From Tistlia sp040905785 (GTDB lineage: Bacteria; Pseudomonadota; Alphaproteobacteria; Kiloniellales; DSM-21159): a DNA stretch of 64,000 bases. The notes beneath the pieces were generated by a model. The model did no database searches and was not told where the DNA came from. It saw only the letters and a list, made by a program, of their open reading frames with translations. The stretch's first letter is position 1, and the number at the start of each line of letters is the position of its first letter. Made by a program: the position numbers and the translations under genes. The stretch is from positions 21,197-85,196 of the forward strand of contig NZ_JBBDQW010000077.1 of NCBI RefSeq assembly GCF_040905785.1, written 5' to 3'. Shown here piece by piece: positions 36,016 through 44,098 of the stretch.

Positions 36016-36807
36016 ATGAAAGAGGCACCCGACCCGCAGACCGATGCGCCGGAGGAAGAACGCGAGCGCTGGGAAGTGCTGACGCAGCTCGAAGACTGGC
36101 TTGAGCGACCGATGCTGGTCCTGTCGTTCATCTGGCTCAGCCTCGTCATCGTCGAACTGGTCTGGACGACCTCGGGCGTGTTCGAACTGCTCGGCACCAT
36201 CATCTGGATCATCTTCATCATCGAGTTCCTGCTGCGCTTCGCCCTGGCGCCGCGCAAGATCAAGTTCCTGCGACGCAACCCGATCACGATCATCGCCCTC
36301 ATCGCGCCCGCCTTCCGGTTCCTGCGCGCCTTGCGCCTGCTGCGCCTGAGCCGCGGGCTGCGGCTTGTCAGGATCGTCGGCACTGCAAATCGCGGTTTCA
36401 TTGCGCTGCAGAAAAGCTTCGACCGCCGTGGGCTCGGCTATGTGCTGGCCACCACTGCGGTTGTCATCTTGCTGGGCGCGGGTGGAATGCTGGCCTTCGA
36501 ACCCGCACGCGACGTCAGCGGCGGCTTCTCCGGCTATGCTGACGCACTTTGGTGGACGGCGATGTTGGTGACGACGACCGGGTCGGATTTCTGGCCCCTG
36601 ACGCCCGAGGGCCGGGTGCTCGCGCTGCTCCTATCGATCTACGGCCTCGCGATCTTCGGCTATATCGCCGCCAGCCTCGCAACCTTCTTCATCGGTCAGG
36701 AGGCCGCGGCACCGGACAGCGATGTCGCCGGTTCTCGCGAGATCTCTGCACTGCGGGAGGAGATCGCGGCGTTGCGCGAGGAGTTGCGAAGGTCGGCGTT
36801 GAGCTGA
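36016..36807 (+). CDS. Voltage-sensor-type ion channel with non-canonical filter
   Basis: A 263-residue channel-like protein. S1-S3 span about residues 30-95; S4 is the arginine-rich RFLRALRLLRLSRGLRLVRI (101-120); the S5-pore-S6 unit follows (about 140-225). The filter position reads VTTTGSDFWP (185-194) rather than TVGYGD, so potassium selectivity is not assured. The C-terminus (about 244-262) is a Leu/Glu-rich coiled coil likely to drive tetramerisation. The ATG at 36016 has AAAGGAG upstream. It fits the ion-homeostasis theme of the accessory region. Confidence 0.8.
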   Translation: MKEAPDPQTDAPEEERERWEVLTQLEDWLERPMLVLSFIWLSLVIVELVWTTSGVFELLGTIIWIIFIIEFLLRFALAPRKIKFLRRNPITIIALIAPAFRFLRALRLLRLSRGLRLVRIVGTANRGFIALQKSFDRRGLGYVLATTAVVILLGAGGMLAFEPARDVSGGFSGYADALWWTAMLVTTTGSDFWPLTPEGRVLALLLSIYGLAIFGYIAASLATFFIGQEAAAPDSDVAGSREISALREEIAALREELRRSALS

Positions 36808-36907
36808 ACGCGCCGTCGCCGAACTGCTATTGCGCGGCCATGGACGCGGAAGTTTTATCATTATTTATCATATACTTAAGGTGAAGAAGGTTGGAAATCA
36901 GACCCAT

Positions 36908-36918
36908 CCCCTCCGCCA
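36908..36918. other. Possible degenerate att-like copy of the tRNA-Ser 3' end
   Basis: CCCCTCCGCCA repeats the last eleven bases of the tRNA (32593-32603). The bases before it (GGTTGGAAATC...CCAT) loosely resemble the T-arm, GGTTCGAATCCCAC, with insertions. Island ends often show such a duplicate, but 11 exact bases in a G+C-rich genome is weak evidence and no integrase gene lies between. Confidence 0.3.
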
Positions 36919-36964
36919 TTTCACCCCGTACAGCGGTCCCCGCTCGAGGGACACGCGACTGAAA

Positions 36965-36981
36965 CGCCCGTGAGACGGGCG
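36965..36981. terminator. Hairpin between the channel gene and the flavocytochrome
   Basis: CGCCCGT and ACGGGCG form a seven-base-pair stem with a GAG loop, in the gap between converging genes. The 259-bp gap from 36808 holds no other recognisable feature apart from the att-like site. Confidence 0.4.
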
Positions 36982-37066
36982 GTTCGGGCACGCACCTTCT
37001 GGGCTGCGCTCGCGGGGAACACCACCCCGACTGATCTTCCCGGCTCTTACCGGCTGTGGTCCGATC

Positions 37067-38548
37067 TCAGGAGAGCAACGTCGCGAACAGCGCCACGCCG
37101 AGCGTCAGCGCGGCCCCGATGCCCAGAAAGCGGCGCCGGCGTCTTCGGTCCTGGCGCGACGCGCCGCCGTCGGAATAGTCGAAGCGCTCGTAGATCACCC
37201 TTTCCATCGTCATGCCCAGATCGAGCAGCCTGTCCGAGATGGCGGTGACCATGGGGCCGGGGCCACAGATCAGCGCGACGCTGCGCGCGGGGTCGAGCCC
37301 TTCGAGCATCCGCTCCAGCCGGCCGCGGTCCAATCGCCCGACCGAGCCGTTCCACCCGGGACCGCCCTCTTCACTCAGCAGCGTCACCTGCAGGTCGAGA
37401 CGGGATCGGGCCGCCTCGATTTCGGGCAGGCAGGCGAAGTTCTCGGGTTGGCCGGCGGCGTAGGCGAGGCGGATCGGGCGCGGGTCGCGACGCGCGGCGA
37501 GGTCGCGCAGGAGCCCCATGATCGGGGCGATGCCGACGCCGCCAGCCAGAAGCAGGATGCTCTCGCCCTCGTGGTCCTCGAGCGTGAAGTCGCCATGGGG
37601 ACCGTCGATTCCGATGGGCGTGCCGGGGGCGAGGGAGCCGATCCGCCGGGTGAAATCTCCCGCCTCCTTGACGATCAGACTCAACCCCGGACGGAGTGGG
37701 CTGTCGGCAAGTGAGAAGGGATGGTCGAACAGCGGGAAGCGGCGTGTCCCTTCGGTCATCCAGACGAACTGGCCCGCGCGATAGCCGAGCGGCCGGGTGC
37801 CCGGCGCGGGCTGGATGTCCAGTTCCCAAAGACGGTCGGCTCGCTTCGTGACCGATGCCAGTCGCCATGGCTGGAGCCGCAAACGCAGCCAGCGCCATCC
37901 GTAGAGCACGGCCATGACGGCAACGACCGCGCCGCCGACACCCCACCAGAAGCCCTGCACGGCGCCCATCGGGCTGAACCGCCCAGCCGCAACCGCGTGA
38001 TGCAGGCCGCCGCCAACCGCCGCCAACGCAAGGATGACATGACTGGCACGCCAAAGCTCGTAGCGCCACGGCAGCCGGTCGCGCAGCACGGAAGTTGCCG
38101 CGAGCAGCGCCAGCGCGGCAAGGGCGATCAGACCGCTGCGGTAGCGGGGCAGCGTCAGATAGGCCTCGAACCGCTCGACCCCGAGACCGGGATTTTCCAG
38201 CCATGTCGGCACGACATAGGCCAAGGGATGCAGCATCAGCGCGACAAGCACCCACCATGCCGCGATCTTGTGAAAGGCCATGATCTTGTCGATGCCGAGG
38301 TGCCGGGACACGATCCGGAACCGACCGGACGTGACGAACTGCGCCGCCATCGCGCCGAGGCCGGCGAGCCCGAGCCCGGCCGCCGCGTACTCCCAGGGAC
38401 CTGCGGGTGCGGCGCGCCGTGTCAGGGCCAGGCCCAGCGGCCCCAGGCAGAACAGCACATACAGCACTCCAAGGGCGGCTGCAGAAAACCGCGAAGGATC
38501 TGTGCCGCCGGACTGACCAGCCCGGCCGTCGGACACGGATTCAGCCAT
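37067..38548 (-). CDS. Ferric-reductase-like flavocytochrome b (FRD/NOX type)
   Basis: A 493-residue membrane oxidoreductase. The N-terminal ferric-reductase transmembrane domain (about 25-220) has haem-ligand candidates in KIMAFHKIAAWW, LMLHPLAYV, WRASHVILAL and GGGLHHAVA. The C-terminal half holds an FAD site (RRFPLFDHPFSLADSP, within the HPFS motif) and an NAD(P)H site (LLLAGGVGIAPIMGLL and CGPGPMVTAI). A final arginine patch and hydrophobic helix (470-493) are unusual. It would pass electrons from NAD(P)H across the membrane. It is divergent from the pentahaem cytochrome gene, a likely partner. Confidence 0.82.
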   Translation of the reverse strand: MAESVSDGRAGQSGGTDPSRFSAAALGVLYVLFCLGPLGLALTRRAAPAGPWEYAAAGLGLAGLGAMAAQFVTSGRFRIVSRHLGIDKIMAFHKIAAWWVLVALMLHPLAYVVPTWLENPGLGVERFEAYLTLPRYRSGLIALAALALLAATSVLRDRLPWRYELWRASHVILALAAVGGGLHHAVAAGRFSPMGAVQGFWWGVGGAVVAVMAVLYGWRWLRLRLQPWRLASVTKRADRLWELDIQPAPGTRPLGYRAGQFVWMTEGTRRFPLFDHPFSLADSPLRPGLSLIVKEAGDFTRRIGSLAPGTPIGIDGPHGDFTLEDHEGESILLLAGGVGIAPIMGLLRDLAARRDPRPIRLAYAAGQPENFACLPEIEAARSRLDLQVTLLSEEGGPGWNGSVGRLDRGRLERMLEGLDPARSVALICGPGPMVTAISDRLLDLGMTMERVIYERFDYSDGGASRQDRRRRRRFLGIGAALTLGVALFATLLS

Positions 38549-38685
38549 GGGAACGGACCTCTGCGTCTCGGCAACAAGGCGCCGATACTACAGGATTGCC
38601 AAGGCAATCCTTCGGCGCGACTCTATGGCCGATGGGTGAGCCATGCTAGTGTCGATCCGGTCAAACCGAGCGGAATGGACGGCAT

Positions 38686-39771
38686 ATGCTCAGCGCCCGC
38701 TTACTGCGAGCTATCGTCTGTGTCGCCGTCTCGGCGCTGCCCCTTCTGCCCGCCGCGCGCGCCGAAGTCGGGCTGGCCGATCTCGTCGAAGCCTGGCTTG
38801 CTTCGCCCCATGGCAACTACAGCTCTCCGTCCTTCACGTACTGGAACGAGGCGGGCGCTGTCCCCGAGGCCTGTGCGGCCTGCCATTCCGAGCCGGGCTT
38901 CATCGACTATCTGGGCGCCGACGGCAGCACGCCCTTCGTCGTGGAGCGTCCGGCGGCGATCAATTCCCCGATCGGCTGCGCTTCCTGCCACACCGCGGCC
39001 GCCCATGCGCTGGAGGCCATCCGGTTTCCCTCGGGCGAGACGGTAGAGGGGATCGGCAGGTCAGCGGTCTGCACCGTCTGCCATCAGGGTCGCCAGTCGG
39101 GCGATGCCGTGGTTTCCGCGACCGAAGGGCTGGAGGAGGACGGGGTATCGGCCGAGCTGACCTTCATCAACGTCCACTACGGTGTGGCCGCCGCAGTCCT
39201 GCACGGCTCCGCGGTGCGGGGAGGTTTCCAGTATCCCGGACGCACCTATGTCGGTCGCTTCGCCCACGTGCCCAGCGCCAGCACCTGCGTATCCTGCCAT
39301 GACGCGCATTCGACGCGGGTCGAGACCGAAGGCTGCCTGAGCTGTCACCGTGGGGTGGAGGACCTCCGTGCCATCCGCACACGGCACGGGGATTTCGACG
39401 GGGACGGCCAGGCGCACGGCGGCATCCATTCGGAGATCATGGGTCTGCACGAGAGCCTCTATCGGGCCATTCAGGCCTATGCCCTCCAGGTGAGCGGAAC
39501 ACCCATCGGGTACGCATCCGGGAAATTCCCCTACTTCTTCAACGATACCGACGGCGACGGGCGAATCTCCAGCGAAGAGGCCGCGATGGCCAATCGCTAT
39601 GCAAGCTGGACACCGCGACTGCTGAAAGCCGCCTACAACTATCAGTTCGTCGCCAAGGATCCGGGGGCCTACACGCACAATCCGCCCTATGCGATGCAGC
39701 TGCTCTACGACAGCCTTGAAAGCCTGTCGGCGCGGATCGCCATGGACATGGCCACGCTGCGTCGGCCCTGA
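38686..39771 (+). CDS. Exported pentahaem cytochrome c with EF-hand-like loops
   Basis: A 361-residue protein with a signal peptide (1-26, ending ARA) and five CxxCH haem sites: CAACH (63), CASCH (98), CTVCH (129), CVSCH (201) and CLSCH (217). Two Asp-rich loops look like calcium-binding EF hands: DFDGDGQAHGG near 236 and DTDGDGRISSEE at 287-298. The last 60 residues are helical. It is periplasmic or outer-membrane facing and probably passes electrons to or from the divergently encoded flavocytochrome; the 137-bp gap between starts suits shared control. Confidence 0.85.
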   Translation: MLSARLLRAIVCVAVSALPLLPAARAEVGLADLVEAWLASPHGNYSSPSFTYWNEAGAVPEACAACHSEPGFIDYLGADGSTPFVVERPAAINSPIGCASCHTAAAHALEAIRFPSGETVEGIGRSAVCTVCHQGRQSGDAVVSATEGLEEDGVSAELTFINVHYGVAAAVLHGSAVRGGFQYPGRTYVGRFAHVPSASTCVSCHDAHSTRVETEGCLSCHRGVEDLRAIRTRHGDFDGDGQAHGGIHSEIMGLHESLYRAIQAYALQVSGTPIGYASGKFPYFFNDTDGDGRISSEEAAMANRYASWTPRLLKAAYNYQFVAKDPGAYTHNPPYAMQLLYDSLESLSARIAMDMATLRRP

Positions 39772-40178
39772 CGGTCAGCCAAGCGAACCGTCTGACGCCG
39801 TTCTGAGCGGCATCGAATTCTTCCGACGGGCGTGACGAGCCGTTGAGCACTTCCTGCGGCTGCACGGTGAGCAACGAAGGCGGATTCTGCCGATCAAAGA
39901 ACGTCGGGCCCCACCCCTGCCCCAAAGAACGTCGGGCCCCACCCCTGCCCCTCCGTCGACACCCGAGGGATCGAGAGCGTCGCTCGCATTCGGTTCCAAA
40001 GCTTGAACCTCATTTACTCATTAGACGTGCAGCGCGTTCGGTTGAAGATCAACGCAGGTCATGAACGACTTGTCCATCAACGCCGTCCCCCTGCCGTGAA
40101 ATTGCGTCACATGTTAGGGCGCGTATCATGTTGCTTTCCACGCTCGTTCAGGGTGAACCAAATGGAAGTGACTGGCCG
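39772..40178. other. 407-bp gap between the cytochrome and cupin genes
   Basis: No convincing gene is present; short frames here have no family signal. It contains a 28-bp perfect tandem duplication (described separately) and A+T-richer sequence around 40000-40140, unlike core intergenic DNA. The gap separates convergent genes. Confidence 0.5.
39896..39951. repeat. Perfect 28-bp tandem duplication
   Basis: Two identical adjacent 28-base units, each starting AAAGAACGTCGGGCCCCACC and ending CTGCCCC, at 39896-39923 and 39924-39951. Identity is complete, so the duplication is recent or under slippage. Only two copies, with no spacers, so it is not a CRISPR. Confidence 0.85.
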
Positions 40179-40541
40179 TCAGTGTTGGTGTTCGGGCGGC
40201 GCGAACAGGATCAGTTCGACCCGGTCGGCGCCTTCGACGTAGGCGTCATGGCCCGGCGGAATCTCGAAGAAATCACCTACGCCGATGCGTGTCTCGACAC
40301 CCGTGTCGACCATGCGGACCATGAGGCTGCCCGAGATGCAGTAGCCGGTGTGCCGCATCGGGCAGGAGTCAGGCGAGCCGAGCAGCGGCTTCTCGTCAGC
40401 CTCCCAGGTCCAGCCGGGCTCGAAGATCGCGTGCATTCCTGCGCTGCCATCGCCCATCCTGACGATGGAAATGCCGCCGCGCTCTTTCATGTCGAGGAGC
40501 TGGTCGGGCGTTTCGAACCGTCTGATCTCAATCGTACTCAT
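40179..40541 (-). CDS. Cupin domain protein
   Basis: A 120-residue single-domain cupin. The beta-barrel core runs from GMHAIFEPGWTWEADEKP, through HTGYCISGSLMVRM (first cupin motif region) to IGVGDFFEIPPGHDAYVEG (second motif with G-D-x6-PxGxH). Some metal ligands are present (His in RHTGY and GHDAY). The substrate is unknown. It is divergent from the winged-helix/TPR regulator by 139 bp, so it may be that regulator's target. Confidence 0.75.
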   Translation of the reverse strand: MSTIEIRRFETPDQLLDMKERGGISIVRMGDGSAGMHAIFEPGWTWEADEKPLLGSPDSCPMRHTGYCISGSLMVRMVDTGVETRIGVGDFFEIPPGHDAYVEGADRVELILFAPPEHQH

Positions 40542-40680
40542 GGCTTTGCTCCGTTCTGCTTAGGGACGAGTGCCGGTCCGTTTCGCCGAGGTCGTTGAGC
40601 CTACGCTTTCGCTGAGGGCGTGCTTGACGGAGTCCTGAAGAAATCATGCAGAAGGCAAAGATCGCGCTGTATGCTCACGC

Positions 40681-42231
40681 ATGACATGGACGTTCGGAGA
40701 CTTCCGACTTGACCCGCAGCGCTTCCAGCTCAGCCGCTGCGGACAGCCGGTGCGGCTCGAGCCGCAGGTGCTTTCCCTGCTGATCCATCTTGTCCGACAC
40801 CACGACCGCATGGTGACGAAGGACGAGATTGTCGCGGCTGTCTGGCAGGGTCAGGCGGTTTCGGACGCGAGCATTTCCAGCCGCATCCGCTCGGCCCGGC
40901 AGGCGGTGGGCGACGACGGTGCACGACAGGCGGTGGTCCGCACCGTGCATGGCCGTGGGTTCCGCTTCATCCCGGAGGTGACAATCTTGCCGCCGGCGCA
41001 AGCGGCTTCGACCACTGCCGTCAGCGAGCCGCCCCAGCATCCGGCGGGACGCCCCTCGATTGCGGTGCTGCCGTTCCAGCCGCTCGCCATGTCACCCGAG
41101 CTTGCCATCCTGGGCGAAGCAATCCCGCACGAGATCATCCAGGCGCTATCGCGACTGCGCTGGCTTGCGGTGATCGCGCGAGGCTCGTCCTTCCGCTTCC
41201 GTCCAGCCACCGCCGATCTGGATCCGGTGGCGACGGCGCTCGCGGCGCGTTACGTCCTGTCCGGGATCGTCGAAAGCCGGGATCGCACCGTTGCGGTGAC
41301 GGTGGAGCTCACCGACACCAACGCGCACGATGTTCTGTGGGCCGACCGGCTCACGGCGCGCCTCGACGAGATCGACGATCTGAGGGCGCGCATCGTGGCG
41401 CATCTGGTAGCGGCGCTCGAGACATACATACCCTTCAACGAGGCGCGCCAGGCGCGGCTGAACGGCCCCGATGGGCTCGATGCTTGGGCCAACTATCATG
41501 TCGGCCTCGGTCATCTCTACCGCTTCACGCCGGGCGATACGGCCCTTGCGAAGGCCCGATTCGAACGGGCGGTCGCGGCGGATTCGCAGTTCGCGCGCGC
41601 CCACGCGGGTCTGTCCTTCACCAGCTTTATCGAGGCCTTCCTGCGCCTGAGCGCCGATCCAGAAGCCGCGGCGAGCGCCGCGCGGCACCATGCCGAGCGC
41701 AGCCTGGAACTGGACGCCCTCGACCCGTTCGCGAACTTCACCATGGGACGCTCGTTCTGGCTGACGGACGATCCCGAAGTCGCCGCCGCCTGGCTGGCGC
41801 GGGCGACGGCGCTGAACCCGAACTACGCGCAGGGCTTCTATGCCTCGGCATTCACCGCGATGCTGACCGGGAACGCGCCTCGGACGGTGGCTGCGCTGGA
41901 CACCTCGCTGCATCTCAGCCCGCTCGATCCGCTGCTCTACGGCATCCACGGCGTCCGTGCGCAGTTACTGATCCAGCAGGAGGACCATCAGGCCGCGGCC
42001 CACTGGGCCGACCGCGCGGCCACCACACCAGGGGCGCATTACCTGATCGCGATGATTGCGGTTGCCGCGAACGGTCTGGCCGGCCGTTACGACCAGGCGG
42101 CCCGCTGGCGGCGGGAGGTGCGTCGCCGCAAGCCCGATGCCACGGCGGCGGATTACTTCGCCGCCTTTCCGACACGCGATACCCCCTCCCGGACGCGCAT
42201 TACGACGGAACTGCACCGGCAGGGGTTCTGA
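40681..42231 (+). CDS. Winged-helix (Trans_reg_C) regulator with TPR region
   Basis: A 516-residue cytosolic regulator. The N-terminal OmpR/CadC-type winged helix covers residues 1-105 (FGDFRLDPQRFQLSRCGQPV, DEIVAAVWQGQAVSDASISS and TVHGRGFRFIPEV). A middle domain (about 120-250) has IAVLPFQPLAMSPELAILGE, the peptide type found before TPRs in adenylate-cyclase-like and CadC-like regulators. Helical TPR repeats fill 260-490. There is no transmembrane helix. It is divergent from the cupin gene. The signal sensed is unknown. Confidence 0.8.
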   Translation: MTWTFGDFRLDPQRFQLSRCGQPVRLEPQVLSLLIHLVRHHDRMVTKDEIVAAVWQGQAVSDASISSRIRSARQAVGDDGARQAVVRTVHGRGFRFIPEVTILPPAQAASTTAVSEPPQHPAGRPSIAVLPFQPLAMSPELAILGEAIPHEIIQALSRLRWLAVIARGSSFRFRPATADLDPVATALAARYVLSGIVESRDRTVAVTVELTDTNAHDVLWADRLTARLDEIDDLRARIVAHLVAALETYIPFNEARQARLNGPDGLDAWANYHVGLGHLYRFTPGDTALAKARFERAVAADSQFARAHAGLSFTSFIEAFLRLSADPEAAASAARHHAERSLELDALDPFANFTMGRSFWLTDDPEVAAAWLARATALNPNYAQGFYASAFTAMLTGNAPRTVAALDTSLHLSPLDPLLYGIHGVRAQLLIQQEDHQAAAHWADRAATTPGAHYLIAMIAVAANGLAGRYDQAARWRREVRRRKPDATAADYFAAFPTRDTPSRTRITTELHRQGF

Positions 42232-42251
42232 TCCCGATCCCGTAGCACAGG

Positions 42252-42536
42252 ATGTCGTTTCGGAACTTCACGACCGGTGACGGCCATTCCTTCGGTGGAA
42301 CCTATCTCGAGCTCGTTCCGGGCGAGCGGCTCGTCTACACGGACAGATTCGACGATCCGAATCTTCCCGGCGAGATGAAAGTGACCGTGACGCTCAAGGC
42401 GGTCTCGGTCGGCACCGACATGACGATCGTGCAGGAAGGCGTGCCGGACCTGATTCCCGCCGAAGCCTGCTATCTCGGCTGGCAGGAGTGCCTGGAGAAG
42501 CTCAAGAAACTCGTCGAGCCCGAAATCAATCAGTAG
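42252..42536 (+). pseudogene. SRPBCC (AHSA1-type) protein, N-terminus missing
   Basis: These 94 residues match the C-terminal two-thirds of SRPBCC/AHSA1 family proteins: HSFGGTYLELVPGERLVYTD, FDDPNLPGEMKVTVTL and EACYLGWQECLEKLKKLVEP. Full members are about 155-160 residues and have roughly 60 more at the front. A stop codon lies nine bases upstream in frame, so the missing part is not just mis-started. The gene was cut, probably when the regulator segment was joined 21 bp upstream. Confidence 0.75.
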
Positions 42537-42602
42537 CCGGACAATCAATCAAGAAAATTGATCAACGCAGGCGTCGCGGCGGGATAGGCGATCCGTGGCC
42601 CC

Positions 42603-43358
42603 TCAGCCGGCGACTTTCCTGGCGACGTAGTATCCGTAACCGACAAAGGCCTTGTACCGCTCGTAAAGCGAAACCTCGTGCCGCTCGGCTTCCACGAGCG
42701 CGAACGCGGCATCCGAGTTTCCATGCGCCTCCAGAAAGCTGGCGAACCGCTGCTCCATGGGCCCGTAGTAGTTGTCGAGCCAGCAACGCTCGGGAAGCAC
42801 GAAGTAACCCAAGGGTGAGAATCCGTGCTTTTCGAGGATCGCGAGCTTTCCGGATGCCGTGTCGATCTCGCTGTACTCGCGCTGCCAGTGCGCCTGCAGT
42901 TCCGCCGGCCGTTCACGGGTCAGCCAGGTCAGTTCGGAGACAGCCAGGATGCCGCCCGGCTTCAGGTGTTTCCGCCAGGCAGCGACACCGGCTTCGAAGC
43001 CCATGTTGTAGATCGCGCCCTCGGACCAGATGGCATCGAGCTCCGCCTCTCCGAACGGCAGCGCCTCCATCGACCCCGCGAGCGCTCTGATCCGGCCTGC
43101 GAGGCCGGCGCGCGCGGCCTCCACCTCCAGCTTGGCAAGAAAGTCCGGGATGAAATCCACCGCCGTGATCTGTGCCTCAAGGTGTTTCGCCAGAACGAGC
43201 GTAGAGGCACCGGAACCGCAGCCGATATCGGCGATCCTCAGGTTCTTGGCCGCCGAGAGACCCGAGAGGGCAATCGACAGGCGCGTCTCCGCTTCGCCGC
43301 CGGGACCCTGGCGCTCCGCGTCCCTGTGCAGATCCACGAGCAACTGAAAGTCGTCCAT
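42603..43358 (-). CDS. Class I SAM-dependent methyltransferase
   Basis: A 251-residue methyltransferase. Motif I is IADIGCGSGASTLVLAKHL (the GxGxG loop), followed by ITAVDFIPDFL (acidic residue binding the ribose) and the PFGEAELDAIWSEGAIYNMG segment, then LKPGGILAVSELTW. The C-terminal third (about 170-251) includes a helical cap: WLDNYYGPMEQRFASFLEAH. The ubiE/methyltransferase-11 type is likely; the substrate is not known. It is convergent with the SRPBCC remnant. Confidence 0.82.
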   Translation of the reverse strand: MDDFQLLVDLHRDAERQGPGGEAETRLSIALSGLSAAKNLRIADIGCGSGASTLVLAKHLEAQITAVDFIPDFLAKLEVEAARAGLAGRIRALAGSMEALPFGEAELDAIWSEGAIYNMGFEAGVAAWRKHLKPGGILAVSELTWLTRERPAELQAHWQREYSEIDTASGKLAILEKHGFSPLGYFVLPERCWLDNYYGPMEQRFASFLEAHGNSDAAFALVEAERHEVSLYERYKAFVGYGYYVARKVAG

Positions 43359-43488
43359 TTAGAGTCCCCCGATGTCGGAAGGCGGATGGTCCATTTGTTT
43401 CCGCGCCTGATGCCGTTTCCCAAGTCATGCGTATCGACGGGTCCGACGATACCTCACGCTCGCACGGCGAAGACTGCGAGATGAAGGC

Positions 43489-43998
43489 TCAGCCGAGCGA
43501 GGGCTGTCCCTCCGCCACCTCTTCCCGTGTCCGCGCCAAGCCATGCGCCGACCGGGTCTCTGCCGGCCCGTCGCGGCGCGCCAGCAGCGCGCCGAGGCGC
43601 AGGAGGAGGCGCTCGAACAGCGAGAAGCCGGTCAGCATGGCGCCGGCGAGCGTCGGCTCCTCGGCCCGGGCGCTGTCGCCGAGGTAGCCTTCGCGCACGC
43701 TGCGCAGCACCGGCCCGCAGTCGGCGGTCAGCGCCCGGGCCTGGGCGACCTCCTCCGGGCCGGCCTCGGGCGACAGCGCCTCGGCGCAGGCGTGCATCGT
43801 CGCGTGCAGCGAGTGGCCGAGCAGCTGGCCGAGGCGGCGACCGCCGGCGTTGCCGTCCAGCCGCGCCAGGACCTCCGCGAAGCGCTCGACGTCGGCGAGC
43901 AGGTCATCGAGGCGCTTCTGGGCGTCGAGTCGGGCGTAGTAGCGCTCGTATTGCCGCCGCGTCCTCGCCTGACAGCCGAGATCCTCGAGGAGGTCGTC
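43489..43998 (-). pseudogene. C-terminal fragment of the Na/Pi cotransporter gene (duplicate A)
   Basis: This segment reads as the PhoU-like C-terminal part of the cotransporter encoded at 47863-49590: QYERYYARLDAQKRLDDLLA, FAEVLARLDGNAGGRRLGQL and ARAEEPTLAGAMLTGFSLFE all recur there. At DNA level 43508-43993 aligns with 47915-48400 without gaps and with 36 differences counted by eye (about 93% identity). Differences are denser toward the upstream (right) end. The membrane domain is absent. An open frame continues upstream to 44100, but those residues (VSPTCSSIACEYGG...) are unrelated. It is a copy fragment, not a functional gene. Confidence 0.85.
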
Positions 43999-44098
43999 AG
44001 CGCCCCTGAGCTGCTCCAACAAGTGCGACCCGGGTTCCAAAGACGAGGTCAGCCCGCCATACTCGCATGCGATCGAGCTACACGTAGGCGACACTGCC

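Noticed and set aside
39896..39951. CRISPR array
   Set aside because: Only two adjacent copies, no spacers and no cas genes.
40003..40242. Small plus-strand open frame in the 39772-40178 gap
   Set aside because: No ribosome binding site, no recognisable protein character, and it runs into the antisense of the cupin gene.
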